This document shows, piece by piece, positions 35,341 through 44,295 of a stretch of 64,000 nucleotides of DNA (position 1 is its first letter; each line of letters starts with the position of its first letter). Both the position numbers and the translations under genes were made by a program. This stretch comes from Rhizobium gallicum bv. gallicum R602sp (GTDB lineage Bacteria; Pseudomonadota; Alphaproteobacteria; Rhizobiales; Rhizobiaceae): positions 2,361,501-2,425,500 of the forward strand of contig NZ_CP006877.1 in NCBI RefSeq assembly GCF_000816845.1. The letters run 5' to 3'. A model generated the notes under the pieces. The model was not told where the DNA came from. It made no database searches and saw only the letters and a list, made by a program, of their open reading frames with translations.

Positions 35341-36549
35341 ATGAGTATTTCAACTGCAACGAACGAGGCCGCTATACCCCGGGCGATCTCGCCTTTTATG
35401 ACATTCCTTTTCGCGGCCGCCTGCGGCCTCGTCGCCGCCAACCTCTATTACGGCCAGCCACTGGCCGGCCCGATCAGTGCCGATCTCGGATTCACGCCGG
35501 CAGCCACGGGCCTGATCGTGACGCTGACGCAGATCGGCTACGGTTTCGGCCTGCTCCTCATCGTGCCGCTCGGCGACCTGCTCGAAAACCGCCGCCTCGT
35601 GCTGATGCTGATCCTAGTATCGGCAGTCGCGCTCATCGGCGCAGCACTCTCCTCAACGCCCGCCCTGTTCCTGCTGGCCTCGCTCTGTATCGGCCTCTCT
35701 TCGGTCGCGGTGCAGGTTCTGGTGCCTTTCGCCGCCCATATGGCGCCGGATGCGATGCGCGGCCGTGTCGTCGGCAACGTCATGAGCGGCCTTCTCTGCG
35801 GCATCATGCTGGCCCGTCCCTTTGCGAGCTTCATCGCCGAAGCCTCGTCGTGGCACATGGTCTACTACATCACCGCAGTCGTCATGGTCGGGCTGGTCCT
35901 CATCCTGCGCGCAAAGCTGCCGGTTCGCATCCCGCACACGAAGCTCGGCTACGGCGCATTGCTTGCCTCGATGCTACACCTTGCGATGACCTCCCGCATC
36001 CTGCAGCGCCGCGCGCTCTATCAGGCCGGAATGTTCGGTGCCTTCAGCCTGTTCTGGACGACGACGCCGCTTTTACTTGCAAGCCCGGCTTTCGGCCTAA
36101 CCCAGAACGGTATCGCGCTCTTCGCGCTTGCCGGCGCTGCCGGTGCCGTCGCCTCGCCGATTGCCGGACGCCTGGCCGATCGTGGGTTGACGCAGATCGC
36201 TTCTGCCTTTGCCATGCTCATCGGCATGGTGTCCTTCGTCATCAGCCATTTCGCAGCCGACGGCTCGCCGACCGCGCTTGTCCTTTTGACGGCAGCCGCG
36301 ATCCTTCTGGATTTCGGCGTGACGACCAATCTGGTCTGCGGCCAGCGCGCGATCTATGCGATCAGCGCCGACCACCGAAGCCGGCTGAACGGTCTTTACA
36401 TGGCGACCTTTTTTGCCGGCGGCGCTCTCGGCTCCGCGCTCGGCGGCTGGGCCTATGCGGCAGGTGGATGGACGATGACAGCCTGGATCGGCTTCTGTTT
36501 TCCGGCTTTCGCCTTCCTGCTCTTCCTCACCGAGGGGCGCGGAAAGTAA
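35341..36549 (+). CDS. MFS transporter (YnfM/drug-resistance type)
   Basis: 402 residues with 12 predicted membrane helices. The start AACGLVAANLYYGQPLAGPI and the loop GDLLENRRLVL after helix 2 resemble the YnfM/AraJ-type major facilitator subgroup, often drug or sugar exporters. It follows the TetR regulator and is probably co-regulated. CGGAG lies before the ATG with a long U-rich spacer. It ends eight bases before the convergent HxlR gene. Confidence 0.87.
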   Translation: MSISTATNEAAIPRAISPFMTFLFAAACGLVAANLYYGQPLAGPISADLGFTPAATGLIVTLTQIGYGFGLLLIVPLGDLLENRRLVLMLILVSAVALIGAALSSTPALFLLASLCIGLSSVAVQVLVPFAAHMAPDAMRGRVVGNVMSGLLCGIMLARPFASFIAEASSWHMVYYITAVVMVGLVLILRAKLPVRIPHTKLGYGALLASMLHLAMTSRILQRRALYQAGMFGAFSLFWTTTPLLLASPAFGLTQNGIALFALAGAAGAVASPIAGRLADRGLTQIASAFAMLIGMVSFVISHFAADGSPTALVLLTAAAILLDFGVTTNLVCGQRAIYAISADHRSRLNGLYMATFFAGGALGSALGGWAYAAGGWTMTAWIGFCFPAFAFLLFLTEGRGK

Positions 36550-36557
36550 GCTGCGCC

Positions 36558-36974
36558 TCAACCTTCAGCAGTGTCGAAGCGGGCGCGAGCGTCGCGAACG
36601 GCGTCATGATTTGCTTCCGCCCAGTTCAAAAGCAGCGCCAGCGTGGCGTAAAGCGAGCGCCCGAGTTCGGTGACCCGGTATTCGACGCTTGGCGGCTTCG
36701 TCGGAAACACCTCCCGCTCGATATAGCCTTCGCGCTGCAGGTCGCGCAGCGTCTGCGTCAGCATCCTCTGCGAGATATCCGGTATCTTCCGCCGCAGCTC
36801 GCCGAAACGGTATGGCCGCGCGGCAAGCGCTTCCAAAAGCAGCGTCGACCACTTGCCGCCGATCTGCTGCATCATGTCCCGGACTGGACAATTGCTGAAA
36901 TCGAGACTCCCCAGATCGATCTCCCGGCGGATGCCGGGGGCGGGCTTGCTCTTTAGATTGAGGACAGCGCTCAT
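36558..36974 (-). CDS. HxlR-family transcriptional regulator
   Basis: 138 residues. [20 protein letters not shown] is the winged-helix start with the HxlR redox-sensitive-type N-terminal Cys (about residue 30), then [20 protein letters not shown] and [19 protein letters not shown]. HxlR proteins (YtfH, HypR, YodB) often sense electrophiles through that Cys. It is divergent from an NmrA/QorB-like reductase gene, the same layout as ytfH-ytfG in E. coli. Confidence 0.9.
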   Translation of the reverse strand: MSAVLNLKSKPAPGIRREIDLGSLDFSNCPVRDMMQQIGGKWSTLLLEALAARPYRFGELRRKIPDISQRMLTQTLRDLQREGYIEREVFPTKPPSVEYRVTELGRSLYATLALLLNWAEANHDAVRDARARFDTAEG

Positions 36975-37048
36975 ATGGGATGGTTCCCTTTTGGTAACGT
37001 AGAGCGGAAAAACTGCCTTCTTTACAGCTCGAAGTCAATTCCTATTCT

Positions 37049-37059
37049 AGAGCTGCTCT
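37049..37059. promoter_or_regulatory. short palindrome in HxlR/reductase divergent region
   Basis: AGAGC-T-GCTCT lies 29-39 bp upstream of the reductase start, in the 113-bp region shared with the divergent HxlR gene. Weak but well placed. Confidence 0.35.
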
Positions 37060-37087
37060 CTTTTTGAGACCATATAGAGGAAGACCT

Positions 37088-37975
37088 ATGAGCGAAACGA
37101 TTCTCGTCACCGGCGCGGCCGGCCAGCTTGGCCGGCGCGTCATTCATCACCTGCTCGAAACCTACAAGGTTCCGGCCGGAAGCATCATCGCCGCCACCCG
37201 CGACCCGGCGAAACTCGCGTCGCTCGCCGCCAAAGGCGTGGCCACCCGCAAGGCCGATTTCGACGATGCGGCAAGCCTCGAAGCCGCTTTCAGGGGCGTC
37301 GATCGCCTGCTGATCATCAGCACCGACGCGCTGGCCGTCCCCGGCCAGCGTCTGACGCAGCACAAGGCCGCCGTGGAGGCTGCGGCAAAAGCCGGCGTGA
37401 AGCACATCGCCTATACCTCGATGCCCTCGCCGGACAAGTCGCTCGTCACTTTCGCACCGGATCACCTCGGCACCGAGAACGCCATCAAGGCTGCCGGCGT
37501 TCCCTACACGATCATCCGCAACGCCTGGTATTTCGACAACTATCTACACGGCATGCCGCATAACCTGCAGTCCGGCAGCTGGTACACGGCAAGCGGCGAC
37601 GGCAAGGTTTCCAATATCTCGCGCGAAGACTGCGCATTGGCAATTGCCGCCGCCCTCGCCTCCGCAACGGGTGAGAGCGCGACCTACACGCTGACGGGCA
37701 GCCAATCGCTGACCGCCGACGAGATCGCCGCCGGCATCGCGGCTGCTGTCGGAAAGCCTTTGCAGGCCGTCAAGGTCAGCGACGAGCAACTCGGCCAGAG
37801 CATGCGCGGCGCAGGCCTTCCCGATTTTGTCGCCGACATGCTGGTCTCAGCCGACGCCAACATCCGCGCCGGCAACTTCGACCTCCTCACAGACGACTTC
37901 AGGGCGCTGACCGGCAAGCAGACGCAGAAGCTCGACGACTTCTTCGTTGCAAACAAGGCGGCTCTGCTGACGTAA
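37088..37975 (+). CDS. NmrA-like NAD(P)H:quinone reductase (QorB/YtfG-like)
   Basis: 295 residues from ATG 37088, preceded by AGAGGAAGACCT; an in-frame start at 37064 is less likely. ILVTGAAGQLGRRVIHHL is the NADPH-binding motif. The remainder (YTSMPSPDKSLVTFAPDHLG, then YTIIRNAWYFDNYLHGM) matches the YtfG/NmrA group that reduces quinones with NADPH. It likely protects against electrophiles and is controlled by the divergent HxlR regulator. Confidence 0.9.
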   Translation: MSETILVTGAAGQLGRRVIHHLLETYKVPAGSIIAATRDPAKLASLAAKGVATRKADFDDAASLEAAFRGVDRLLIISTDALAVPGQRLTQHKAAVEAAAKAGVKHIAYTSMPSPDKSLVTFAPDHLGTENAIKAAGVPYTIIRNAWYFDNYLHGMPHNLQSGSWYTASGDGKVSNISREDCALAIAAALASATGESATYTLTGSQSLTADEIAAGIAAAVGKPLQAVKVSDEQLGQSMRGAGLPDFVADMLVSADANIRAGNFDLLTDDFRALTGKQTQKLDDFFVANKAALLT

Positions 37976-37989
37976 GCGTCGGTTTCTGC

Positions 37990-38095
37990 CTCATCAAGAG
38001 TTGATGAGGAGGGCAAGGCGGGCATCTCCTGGCACTTCAATCGCAGCCAGGAGCGGCAAACAGGACGCCGCTGTCTTGCCCTGCCCTCCCTTTTC
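37990..38095. repeat. branched intergenic palindromic element
   Basis: A hairpin CTCATCAA-GAG-TTGATGAG (37990-38008) is followed by an outer stem GGAGGGCA (38008-38015) / TGCCCTCC (38082-38089). It encloses two hairpins: CTCCTGGC / GCCAGGAG (38026-38033 with 38046-38053) and CGGC / GCCG (38054-38057 with 38067-38070). A CTTTTCTC run follows. It resembles rhizobial intergenic mosaic repeats or a structured terminator or small RNA. Confidence 0.5.
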
Positions 38096-38190
38096 TCATT
38101 CGCGTGCCTTTCACAGGAATCGAGCGGAGCGCAGGACACTCCCTTCAAGGTATAAATGAGTCATTCGCCGCGAAGACGCGCCGTAGCTGG

Positions 38191-38231
38191 ATCTCTGTGA
38201 CAATTCTCGGGTCTCACCCGAGGACAGAGAT
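38191..38231. repeat. two-tier intergenic hairpin
   Basis: Outer stem ATCTCTGT (38191-38198) / ACAGAGAT (38224-38231) encloses an inner stem CTCGGGT-CTC-ACCCGAG (38206-38222). All pairs are perfect. It lies about 70 bp downstream of the pdxJ stop on the complementary side and may be its terminator or a repeat. Confidence 0.5.
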
Positions 38232-38298
38232 GAGGAGATGAGACGTCGAGACCCTCTGCACTCTCGTTGCGCGCCCCCCGTTCGAAAGAAGAAGCACT

Positions 38299-39051
38299 TC
38301 ATATCTTCTGCCCGCACGCACGGCAGAACCGCCGCACGGTTTGCGCCATGCCGTATTCCAGTGCATCCGCCGTCAGGCCGTGACCGATCGAAACTTCCGC
38401 AAGCGTCGGGATGCGCTTCACAAGCGGCGGCAGGTTGGCGACGGTCAGGTCGTGGCCGGCATTGACGCCGAGGTCGATTGCGAGTGCTGCGTCCGCCGTC
38501 TTGCCGAGCGCTTCGAGAATGGGGCTTGCCCGCTCCGGGGCATCGTAGCAGCCGCCATAAGGACCGGTATAAAGCTCGATCCGGTCCGCCCCCGTCGCCT
38601 TGGCGATCTTCACCGCCTCGGCATCGCCGTCGCCGTCGGCAAACAGCGAAACCCGGGTACCCATCTTCTTCAGTTTTGCGACGACATCCGTGAGAAAAGC
38701 CTGGTGCTTGCGGAAATCCCAGCCGTGGTCGGAGGTCGCCTGCGATGGATCATCAGGCACGAGGGTCACCTGCTCGGGCGCGGCACCTTTACAGAGTTCG
38801 AGGAATTCCTGCGTCGGATAGCCCTCGATATTGAACTCGGCCTCCGGAAACTCGTCGTCGATCAGATTGCGGATCACCGGCAGGTCAGAGAAGCGGATGT
38901 GCCGCTGGTCGGGCCGCGGATGGACGGTCAGCCCGCTGGCCCCCGACTGCAAGGCGATGCGCCCCAGCGCCTCGACGCTCGGCCAGGGCAAATCGCGCCT
39001 GTTGCGAAGCATGGCGATGGCGTTGAGATTGACGGAAAGCGTCGTCGGCAT
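38299..39051 (-). CDS. pdxJ: pyridoxine 5'-phosphate synthase
   Basis: 250 residues, usual family length. The start [20 protein letters not shown], then [20 protein letters not shown] (catalytic region), and the C-terminal [11 protein letters not shown] match PdxJ. It condenses 1-deoxyxylulose 5-phosphate with 3-amino-2-oxopropyl phosphate to make pyridoxine 5'-phosphate, the last ring-forming step of vitamin B6 synthesis. It stands alone; no other pdx genes are in the window. Confidence 0.97.
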   Translation of the reverse strand: MPTTLSVNLNAIAMLRNRRDLPWPSVEALGRIALQSGASGLTVHPRPDQRHIRFSDLPVIRNLIDDEFPEAEFNIEGYPTQEFLELCKGAAPEQVTLVPDDPSQATSDHGWDFRKHQAFLTDVVAKLKKMGTRVSLFADGDGDAEAVKIAKATGADRIELYTGPYGGCYDAPERASPILEALGKTADAALAIDLGVNAGHDLTVANLPPLVKRIPTLAEVSIGHGLTADALEYGMAQTVRRFCRACGQKI

Positions 39052-39479
39052 GTCGATGATCCATTCAGTGCGAAAAGCGTGAGCTGCTTTTTATGCCAAT
39101 GGGCCCGGCGAGGCCAACGAGATTCGCATATGACTGCATGCAAATCTGTGATGGACGACCGCATGGTCGCAAAGGGTCTACGGCAGGAGTATTTCCCATT
39201 CGGCCGCAAGAAATTCAGCCGCCGCGGGCACCCTATCCGGCCAACGTTACGTTGGATATAAGTTTTCGGGCGCTGCGTTGCTATCCTATTTAAAAGCGAT
39301 TATTTTTAGCACTTACAAAAATGTACGTTCACGCATAACGTGAGAATAAGTATCGAGTAAGTACGCCGCGTACTGCTTCTTCCCGACGACAAGAACGCCT
39401 CGAGGAATCACCACTCCGCAGCGCCTTCGAAGCAACTGGCAAAACCGCATGAGGTGCAACTTTTGCCCCAGGAGGGTTC
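39052..39479. other. 428-bp intergenic region
   Basis: No supported gene. It holds an inverted repeat TCACG / CGTGA at 39329-39343 with a 5-base centre and AT-rich DNA around 39270-39330, a likely promoter area for the MerR-LuxR gene. AGGAGG lies directly before the start at 39480. Confidence 0.4.
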
Positions 39480-40166
39480 ATGCCAGACGGTACCAAACGT
39501 GCCGCCGCCGGTAAGTCTTCGGAGCGCCGGTCCAGATACCGGTTCCTGCCATCTGCCGCACTGCCGCCGGATTTGCCTGAGGGACCGGTGCCTATCGCCG
39601 AGATGGCGAACGCATTCGGGGTCACGCACAGGACGCTGCATTTCTACGAAGAGAAAGGATTGCTGTCGGCAAACCGTATCGGCCTGATGCGCGTTTATGG
39701 CGAGGACGACGTGATGCGCATGGCCGTCATCAACGTCTGCCGCGAAACCGGAATGCCGATTGCGGTCGTTCAGGAACTGATGGACGAATTGCGCCGTGCC
39801 TCCTCGCAGGAGGAAGCAGAGGCAATCTTCCAGGAGGCACTCGCCGTGCGCAAGCGCGAGCTGACGGCGGAAATGTCGACGCTGCACCGTCAGCTGCAAC
39901 AGGTGAGCGATTTGCTCGACCCCGACGCCAGCAGCGAGATACCGCCGCTGAACGACAACGAGGATCAAGCCTCCCTTTCGGATGAGGAACTGCGCTGCCT
40001 CTCGTTGATGGCCGAAGGCTTCTCGACGCAGCGTATCGCCCGCGCGCTTGACCTGAAGCATGACGAAGCACAGGCGCTCGAAGCTGACATCATCCTGAAG
40101 TTCCGAGCAAACAACCGCTTTCAGGCGATCACCAAGGCAGTGCTTCTCGGCATCGTCAAGGTATAA
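39480..40166 (+). CDS. MerR-type regulator fused to a LuxR-like HTH
   Basis: 228 residues. The MerR winged helix is at about 38-110 (EMANAFGVTHRTLHFYEEKG, then LMRVYGEDDVMRMAVI), with the dimerisation helix at about 118-150. After a short linker, residues about 165-228 read as a LuxR/GerE-type HTH: LSDEELRCLSLMAEGFSTQR and IARALDLKHDEAQALEADII, then NRFQAITKAVLLGIV. Having two distinct DNA-binding folds in one chain is uncommon. There is no cysteine cluster of metal- or thiol-sensing MerR proteins. AGGAGG precedes the ATG. Confidence 0.82.
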   Translation: MPDGTKRAAAGKSSERRSRYRFLPSAALPPDLPEGPVPIAEMANAFGVTHRTLHFYEEKGLLSANRIGLMRVYGEDDVMRMAVINVCRETGMPIAVVQELMDELRRASSQEEAEAIFQEALAVRKRELTAEMSTLHRQLQQVSDLLDPDASSEIPPLNDNEDQASLSDEELRCLSLMAEGFSTQRIARALDLKHDEAQALEADIILKFRANNRFQAITKAVLLGIVKV

Positions 40167-40200
40167 CGTTCTGGCAACGGCCGCCGCCGTTTCCGCAGCT

Positions 40201-41328
40201 TCACCGCACGATCGTCAGCGTCTCCGCCGCGCGCGTTATCGCCGTGTAAAGCCAGCGTTCGCGCGTATCGCGGAAGGCCCAACTTTCATCGAAAAGCACG
40301 ACATTGTTCCACTGCGAGCCCTGCGCCTTGTGCACGGTGAGCGCATAGCCGTAATCGAATTCGTCGTAGCGCTTGCGCGTATTCCACGGGATTTCGCCTT
40401 CGACATCCTCGAAAACCTGCTTCAGCAGCTTGATCTTGGCCGCGCCGCGATCCATGTCGTCGTCTTCCGGCCGCACGAGCAGGTTGATGCCCGGCTTCGT
40501 CGTCTCCTTCGATGACGTCATGACCTGCCAGAGCGAACCGTTGAGCAGCCCCTTGGCGGGGTCGTTGCGCAGGCAGACGAGCTTGTCGCCCGTCTGCGGA
40601 TAATCCGCCGAAAAGCCCTTCAACTCCCGCAGGCGCTGGTTATAGCGGCGCCGCGTGCGGTTGGTGCCGACAAGCACCTGATCTGCATCGAGCACCAGGG
40701 CCTGGTTGACTTCGTTCTTGGCGATCACCTGGGCGGTGCCGTAGTCGCCATACATGATCTCGTTGCCTTCGCGCACCTGCATCGCAAGCTTAATGATCGG
40801 ATTGTCGCGCGCCTGGCGGTGAATGTCCGTCAGCAGGTAATCCGGCTCCTGATTGGTAAAGAAGCCGCCGCCCGAAACCGGCGGCAGCTGTCCGGGATCG
40901 CCGAGCACCAGGATCGGTGTGCCGAAGCTCATCAGGTCCTTTCCAAGCGCCTCGTCGACCATCGAGCATTCGTCGACGATGATCAGCGCCGCCTTGGCGA
41001 CCGGGCTCTGCCGGTTGATGGTGAACATCGGCGTCATCGAGGTCTTGCCGGTTTCCTCGTCCTCGACAGCCTCTTCCCCACGCGGGCGATAGATCAGCGA
41101 ATGGATGGTCTTGGCATTGCTGGCACCGCGCGATCGCAACACTTGCGCCGCCTTGCCGGTAAAGGCGGCAAACAACACGTCGCCATCGACATTCTCCGCA
41201 AAATGCTTCGCGAGCGTCGTCTTGCCCGTTCCGGCATAGCCGAACAGACGGAAGAGCGGCGAGCGGCCCTCCTTCAGCCATTTCGAAACGGCCTTCAGGG
41301 CTTCGTCCTGTTGCGGAGCAAATTGCAT
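40201..41328 (-). CDS. RecD-like ATP-dependent helicase (SF1)
   Basis: 375 residues from the ATG at 41328. Walker A FGYAGTGKTTLAKHF, Walker B IIVDECSMVDE, motif III LGDPGQLPPVSGGGFF, and motif VI region GYALTVHKAQGSQWNNVVLF then TAITRAAETLTIV match the RecD/TraA-type superfamily 1 helicases. It is much shorter than RecD2 and lacks RecBC partners here, so a stand-alone helicase of unclear role is the safe call. Small family members like this are typical of rhizobial chromosomes. Confidence 0.88.
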   Translation of the reverse strand: MQFAPQQDEALKAVSKWLKEGRSPLFRLFGYAGTGKTTLAKHFAENVDGDVLFAAFTGKAAQVLRSRGASNAKTIHSLIYRPRGEEAVEDEETGKTSMTPMFTINRQSPVAKAALIIVDECSMVDEALGKDLMSFGTPILVLGDPGQLPPVSGGGFFTNQEPDYLLTDIHRQARDNPIIKLAMQVREGNEIMYGDYGTAQVIAKNEVNQALVLDADQVLVGTNRTRRRYNQRLRELKGFSADYPQTGDKLVCLRNDPAKGLLNGSLWQVMTSSKETTKPGINLLVRPEDDDMDRGAAKIKLLKQVFEDVEGEIPWNTRKRYDEFDYGYALTVHKAQGSQWNNVVLFDESWAFRDTRERWLYTAITRAAETLTIVR

Positions 41329-41471
41329 GGGAGCGACTTGGCAGGATTCGCAGCCGCGAAGCAAGGTGGAAAAGTGCGCCCGCAGATTGCTGCCGGGCGA
41401 TTGCCTGCTTTCAGCCGCTTGAACGCAGGTTTTGCGCCCTTTAGTGTCGCCCCGTTGCTTGAGGGATTCAC

Positions 41472-42068
41472 GTGAGAAGAAGCATTCAGTTATGCGTAAT
41501 GATGGCGGCCCTGCCGATACCTGCTGCCGCCCACGCGGAATGGCAGGCCGTCGAACAGGTCAAGCCCTATACCATCACTGGCAGATCCGGCGCCGAGCTC
41601 TACGCATCGATCGGCGAACACGGCCCAAAGGCTGGCATCGGACGCGTCATCGCGCACACGACCTTCAAGCTCACCTGGACCAGGAAATACGAGCCGCAGG
41701 CGGACAGGTCCTGCAGGCTGACTGTGGCGCGGCCGAAACTGATTATCACTTACACTCTACCTAAGCCGACGACACAGCTGCCACCTGCAACCAAGGCGAG
41801 CTGGGACACCTTCATTACTGGGGTCGAGACCCACGAGCGCTGGCACGGCGAAACCATAAAGCATATGGTCAAGGCGATTGAAGCCTACAGCCTCGGCCTC
41901 ACCGCCGCCGACGATCCGGACTGCAGCAAGATCCGCGTCGTGCTGACAAAACGCCTGGGCGAACTCTCCGGATACCAGCGCCAGCAGGGCCGCGACTTCG
42001 ACAAAGTCGAAATGGGCCAAGGCGGCAACATCCAGCAGCTTATCCTCAAGCTGGTAAACGGGCCGTAG
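41472..42068 (+). CDS. DUF922 secreted putative metalloprotease
   Basis: 198 residues with a signal peptide (MRRSIQLCVMMAALPIPAAA). The mature chain has the HExxH-type zinc motif THERWHGE at about residue 122, characteristic of DUF922 proteins, thought to be zinc proteases. Substrate unknown; the protein should be periplasmic. Its 3' end overlaps the convergent ABC-F gene by 23 bp. Confidence 0.85.
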   Translation: MRRSIQLCVMMAALPIPAAAHAEWQAVEQVKPYTITGRSGAELYASIGEHGPKAGIGRVIAHTTFKLTWTRKYEPQADRSCRLTVARPKLIITYTLPKPTTQLPPATKASWDTFITGVETHERWHGETIKHMVKAIEAYSLGLTAADDPDCSKIRVVLTKRLGELSGYQRQQGRDFDKVEMGQGGNIQQLILKLVNGP

Positions 42069-43650
42069 GCAATTCCAGTCTGCGCGTAATCCCAATGGCT
42101 TCCAGGAAGACTTCGTCGTGACTGACGACCAGCAGCGCGCCGTCATAGGCACGCAATCCGCTCTCGACCGCAGCGATCGAATCGAGGTCGAGATGATTGG
42201 TCGGCTCGTCCAGGATCAGGAGCGACGGCGGTTCCGGTCCGCCCAGAACGCACGCCAGACCAGCGCGCAACAGCTGGCCGCCGCTGAGCGTCGATACGAT
42301 CCGGAGCGCCGCATCGGCCCTGAACATGAACCGGGCAAGCGCCGCGCGACAAGCATTTTCAACCGCGCGCGGATTTATCCGCAGAAAGTTCTCGCGGATC
42401 GAAAGCGACGCATCGAGAAGGCTCACTTGCTGATCGAGCATTGCGAATTTGGTCATGACCGAGACCGTCCCGGTCCAGGGCTTCAACTCCGCGGTGACAA
42501 GCGCCAGCAATGTCGTCTTGCCAGAACCGTTCGGGCCGGTGACGGCGATGCGCTCCGGTCCAACGATGCCGAAGGACAGATCGCTGAGGACCGGCTCGGC
42601 AGGCCGATAGCCCGCCGTCACCGAATCCATCTTCAGGACGACCTTGTTGGCAGGCAGTCCGGCCGGCGGAAGCGTCACTGAAAAGGGCTGCAGGATTTCG
42701 ATCTTCTCGCGCGCGGCTGCCGCATCTTCGAGCGCCTGGGTACGCCGGCGTTCGGCAAGCCGGGCGTTATCGCCGCCTGTTGCTTCGCTGCGCTCCTTCA
42801 AGCCGCCGGCGACAATACGCGGCATGTCGCCTCTGGCAGCCTTCCTCCGGCCGATACGATCCCTGCGAGCTTGCCGTTCGGCCGTTGCTTGGGCGCTGCG
42901 GGCAACCTCGGCCACACGCTTCTCGGCATCGGCGAGATCATGCTGCACGGCAGCCAATTCTAAAGCCTTGCGCTCCTGATACTGGCTCCAGTTGCCGCCG
43001 TAACGCGTAGCCTCAAGCGAAGTCACTTCGACGATGGCGTCCATGGTTTCGAGCAATTCCCGGTCATGGCTGACGACGATGGCCCCCGCCCGCCAGTGTG
43101 CAATGAGGTCGATGACGGCCTGGCGGCCTTCACGGTCGAGATTGTTGGTCGGCTCGTCCAGGATGAGAAAATCGGGCTCGGAGAAGATCAGCGCTGCAAG
43201 CCCTGCCCGCGTGCGCTGTCCACCCGACAGTGCAACAAGGTGCGTTTCGGGCTCTGCGTCGATCCCTGCGCGATCGAGGGCCGAAGCAATGCGGGCTTCC
43301 AGCATCCAGTCGGCCGATGCAACCTCTTCAGCGGTCGCCTCGCCCGCCTCGGCACGCCGAAGGACGGCGAGCGCCTCGGTCACGCCGAAGAGAGCGCCAA
43401 CCGTTTCTTCGGCTTCCTCCTGGACCCTTTGGCGGAGCACGCCCAGGCGGCCGCCTAACGCAATGGTCCCGGACAAAGGCTGGAGTTCGCCTGAGATCAG
43501 CTTGAGAAGCGTGGTCTTGCCAACGCCGTTGCGGCCGACAAGACCCGTTCGGTCCGCGCCGAAGCTTAGATCGAGACTTGAAAAAAGCGGGCGGCCGTCA
43601 GGCGTGGACCACGACAGATTGGAGAGTGTGATGAATGCAGGCATGGACAT
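42046..43650 (-). CDS. ABC-F family ATPase
   Basis: 534 residues from ATG 43650, with GGAGAATTTC upstream. Two ABC domains: the first has Walker A LVGRNGVGKTTLLKL and LSGGQRTRAGLAALIFSEPD, the second VTGPNGSGKTTLLALV and LSGGQLLRAGLACVLGG, with DEPTNNLD and DEPTNHLD. No membrane helix exists. ABC-F proteins act on ribosomes (translation factors or antibiotic-resistance protection). The linker (about 230-300) is Arg/Ala-rich and helical. The 3' end overlaps the DUF922 gene. Confidence 0.88.
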   Translation of the reverse strand: MSMPAFITLSNLSWSTPDGRPLFSSLDLSFGADRTGLVGRNGVGKTTLLKLISGELQPLSGTIALGGRLGVLRQRVQEEAEETVGALFGVTEALAVLRRAEAGEATAEEVASADWMLEARIASALDRAGIDAEPETHLVALSGGQRTRAGLAALIFSEPDFLILDEPTNNLDREGRQAVIDLIAHWRAGAIVVSHDRELLETMDAIVEVTSLEATRYGGNWSQYQERKALELAAVQHDLADAEKRVAEVARSAQATAERQARRDRIGRRKAARGDMPRIVAGGLKERSEATGGDNARLAERRRTQALEDAAAAREKIEILQPFSVTLPPAGLPANKVVLKMDSVTAGYRPAEPVLSDLSFGIVGPERIAVTGPNGSGKTTLLALVTAELKPWTGTVSVMTKFAMLDQQVSLLDASLSIRENFLRINPRAVENACRAALARFMFRADAALRIVSTLSGGQLLRAGLACVLGGPEPPSLLILDEPTNHLDLDSIAAVESGLRAYDGALLVVSHDEVFLEAIGITRRLELPTARLPA

Positions 43651-43904
43651 GAAATTCTCCGGTGGCAAGGCGAATTGGCGTTGCGATCGGGTTGAAATCC
43701 ATTGCTGCACACATCCTGCTGAGATCAACGATGGCCGCTAATCTAAGCGACGAGTGTTTCTGGTTCAAGCAGGGTCAATCTCGGCACGGCACCATACGCG
43801 GCATTCATCCAAAAAATCTCTCACACCCCATGGAATAAAATCACTGCTCCCGGTGTCTCATCACCGGTAAGCAAAAAAGCTGCCGAACGTGAGGAGAGAC
43901 CCAC

Positions 43905-44285
43905 ATGAAATCCGTAAAATTCGTGATCGCTTTCGCCGTCGCATCTGCTGCGGCAACTGCTGCATTCGCGGCAGCGCCGGTCATGACCGTCGAATCCGCC
44001 AAGGGCAAGGTGCTTGCCGGCGAAAACGGCATGACGCTCTATACCTTCAAGAAGGACACGAAAGGCGTTTCCAATTGCTACGACCAATGCGCCAAGAACT
44101 GGCCGCCGCTGATAGCCGCTGGCGATGCGAAGGCCGATGGTGCATATTCCCTCATCGACCGCAAGGACGGCACAAAGCAATGGGCCAAGGACGGCATGCC
44201 GCTCTATTTCTGGGTGAAGGATACCAAGAAGGGCGATATCACCGGCGATGGCGTGGGGGGCAACTGGGACCTTGCCAAACCCTGA
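43905..44285 (+). CDS. secreted PF03640-type protein
   Basis: 126 residues with a signal peptide (MKSVKFVIAFAVASAAATAA). Two copies of the secreted-repeat motif are seen: MTLYTFKKDTKGVSNCYDQC with KNWPPL, and MPLYFWVKDTKKGDITGDG. This family (PF03640, lipoprotein repeats of unknown function) is often next to ECF sigma/anti-sigma pairs, as it is here. The gene directly precedes and may be co-transcribed with the sigma factor. Confidence 0.88.
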   Translation: MKSVKFVIAFAVASAAATAAFAAAPVMTVESAKGKVLAGENGMTLYTFKKDTKGVSNCYDQCAKNWPPLIAAGDAKADGAYSLIDRKDGTKQWAKDGMPLYFWVKDTKKGDITGDGVGGNWDLAKP

Positions 44286-44295
44286 GTGGACCGGC

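Noticed and set aside
35283..36956. 557-codon frame overlapping the MFS and HxlR genes
   Set aside because: Frame-shifted shadow of the MFS gene with Arg/Pro/His-rich composition.
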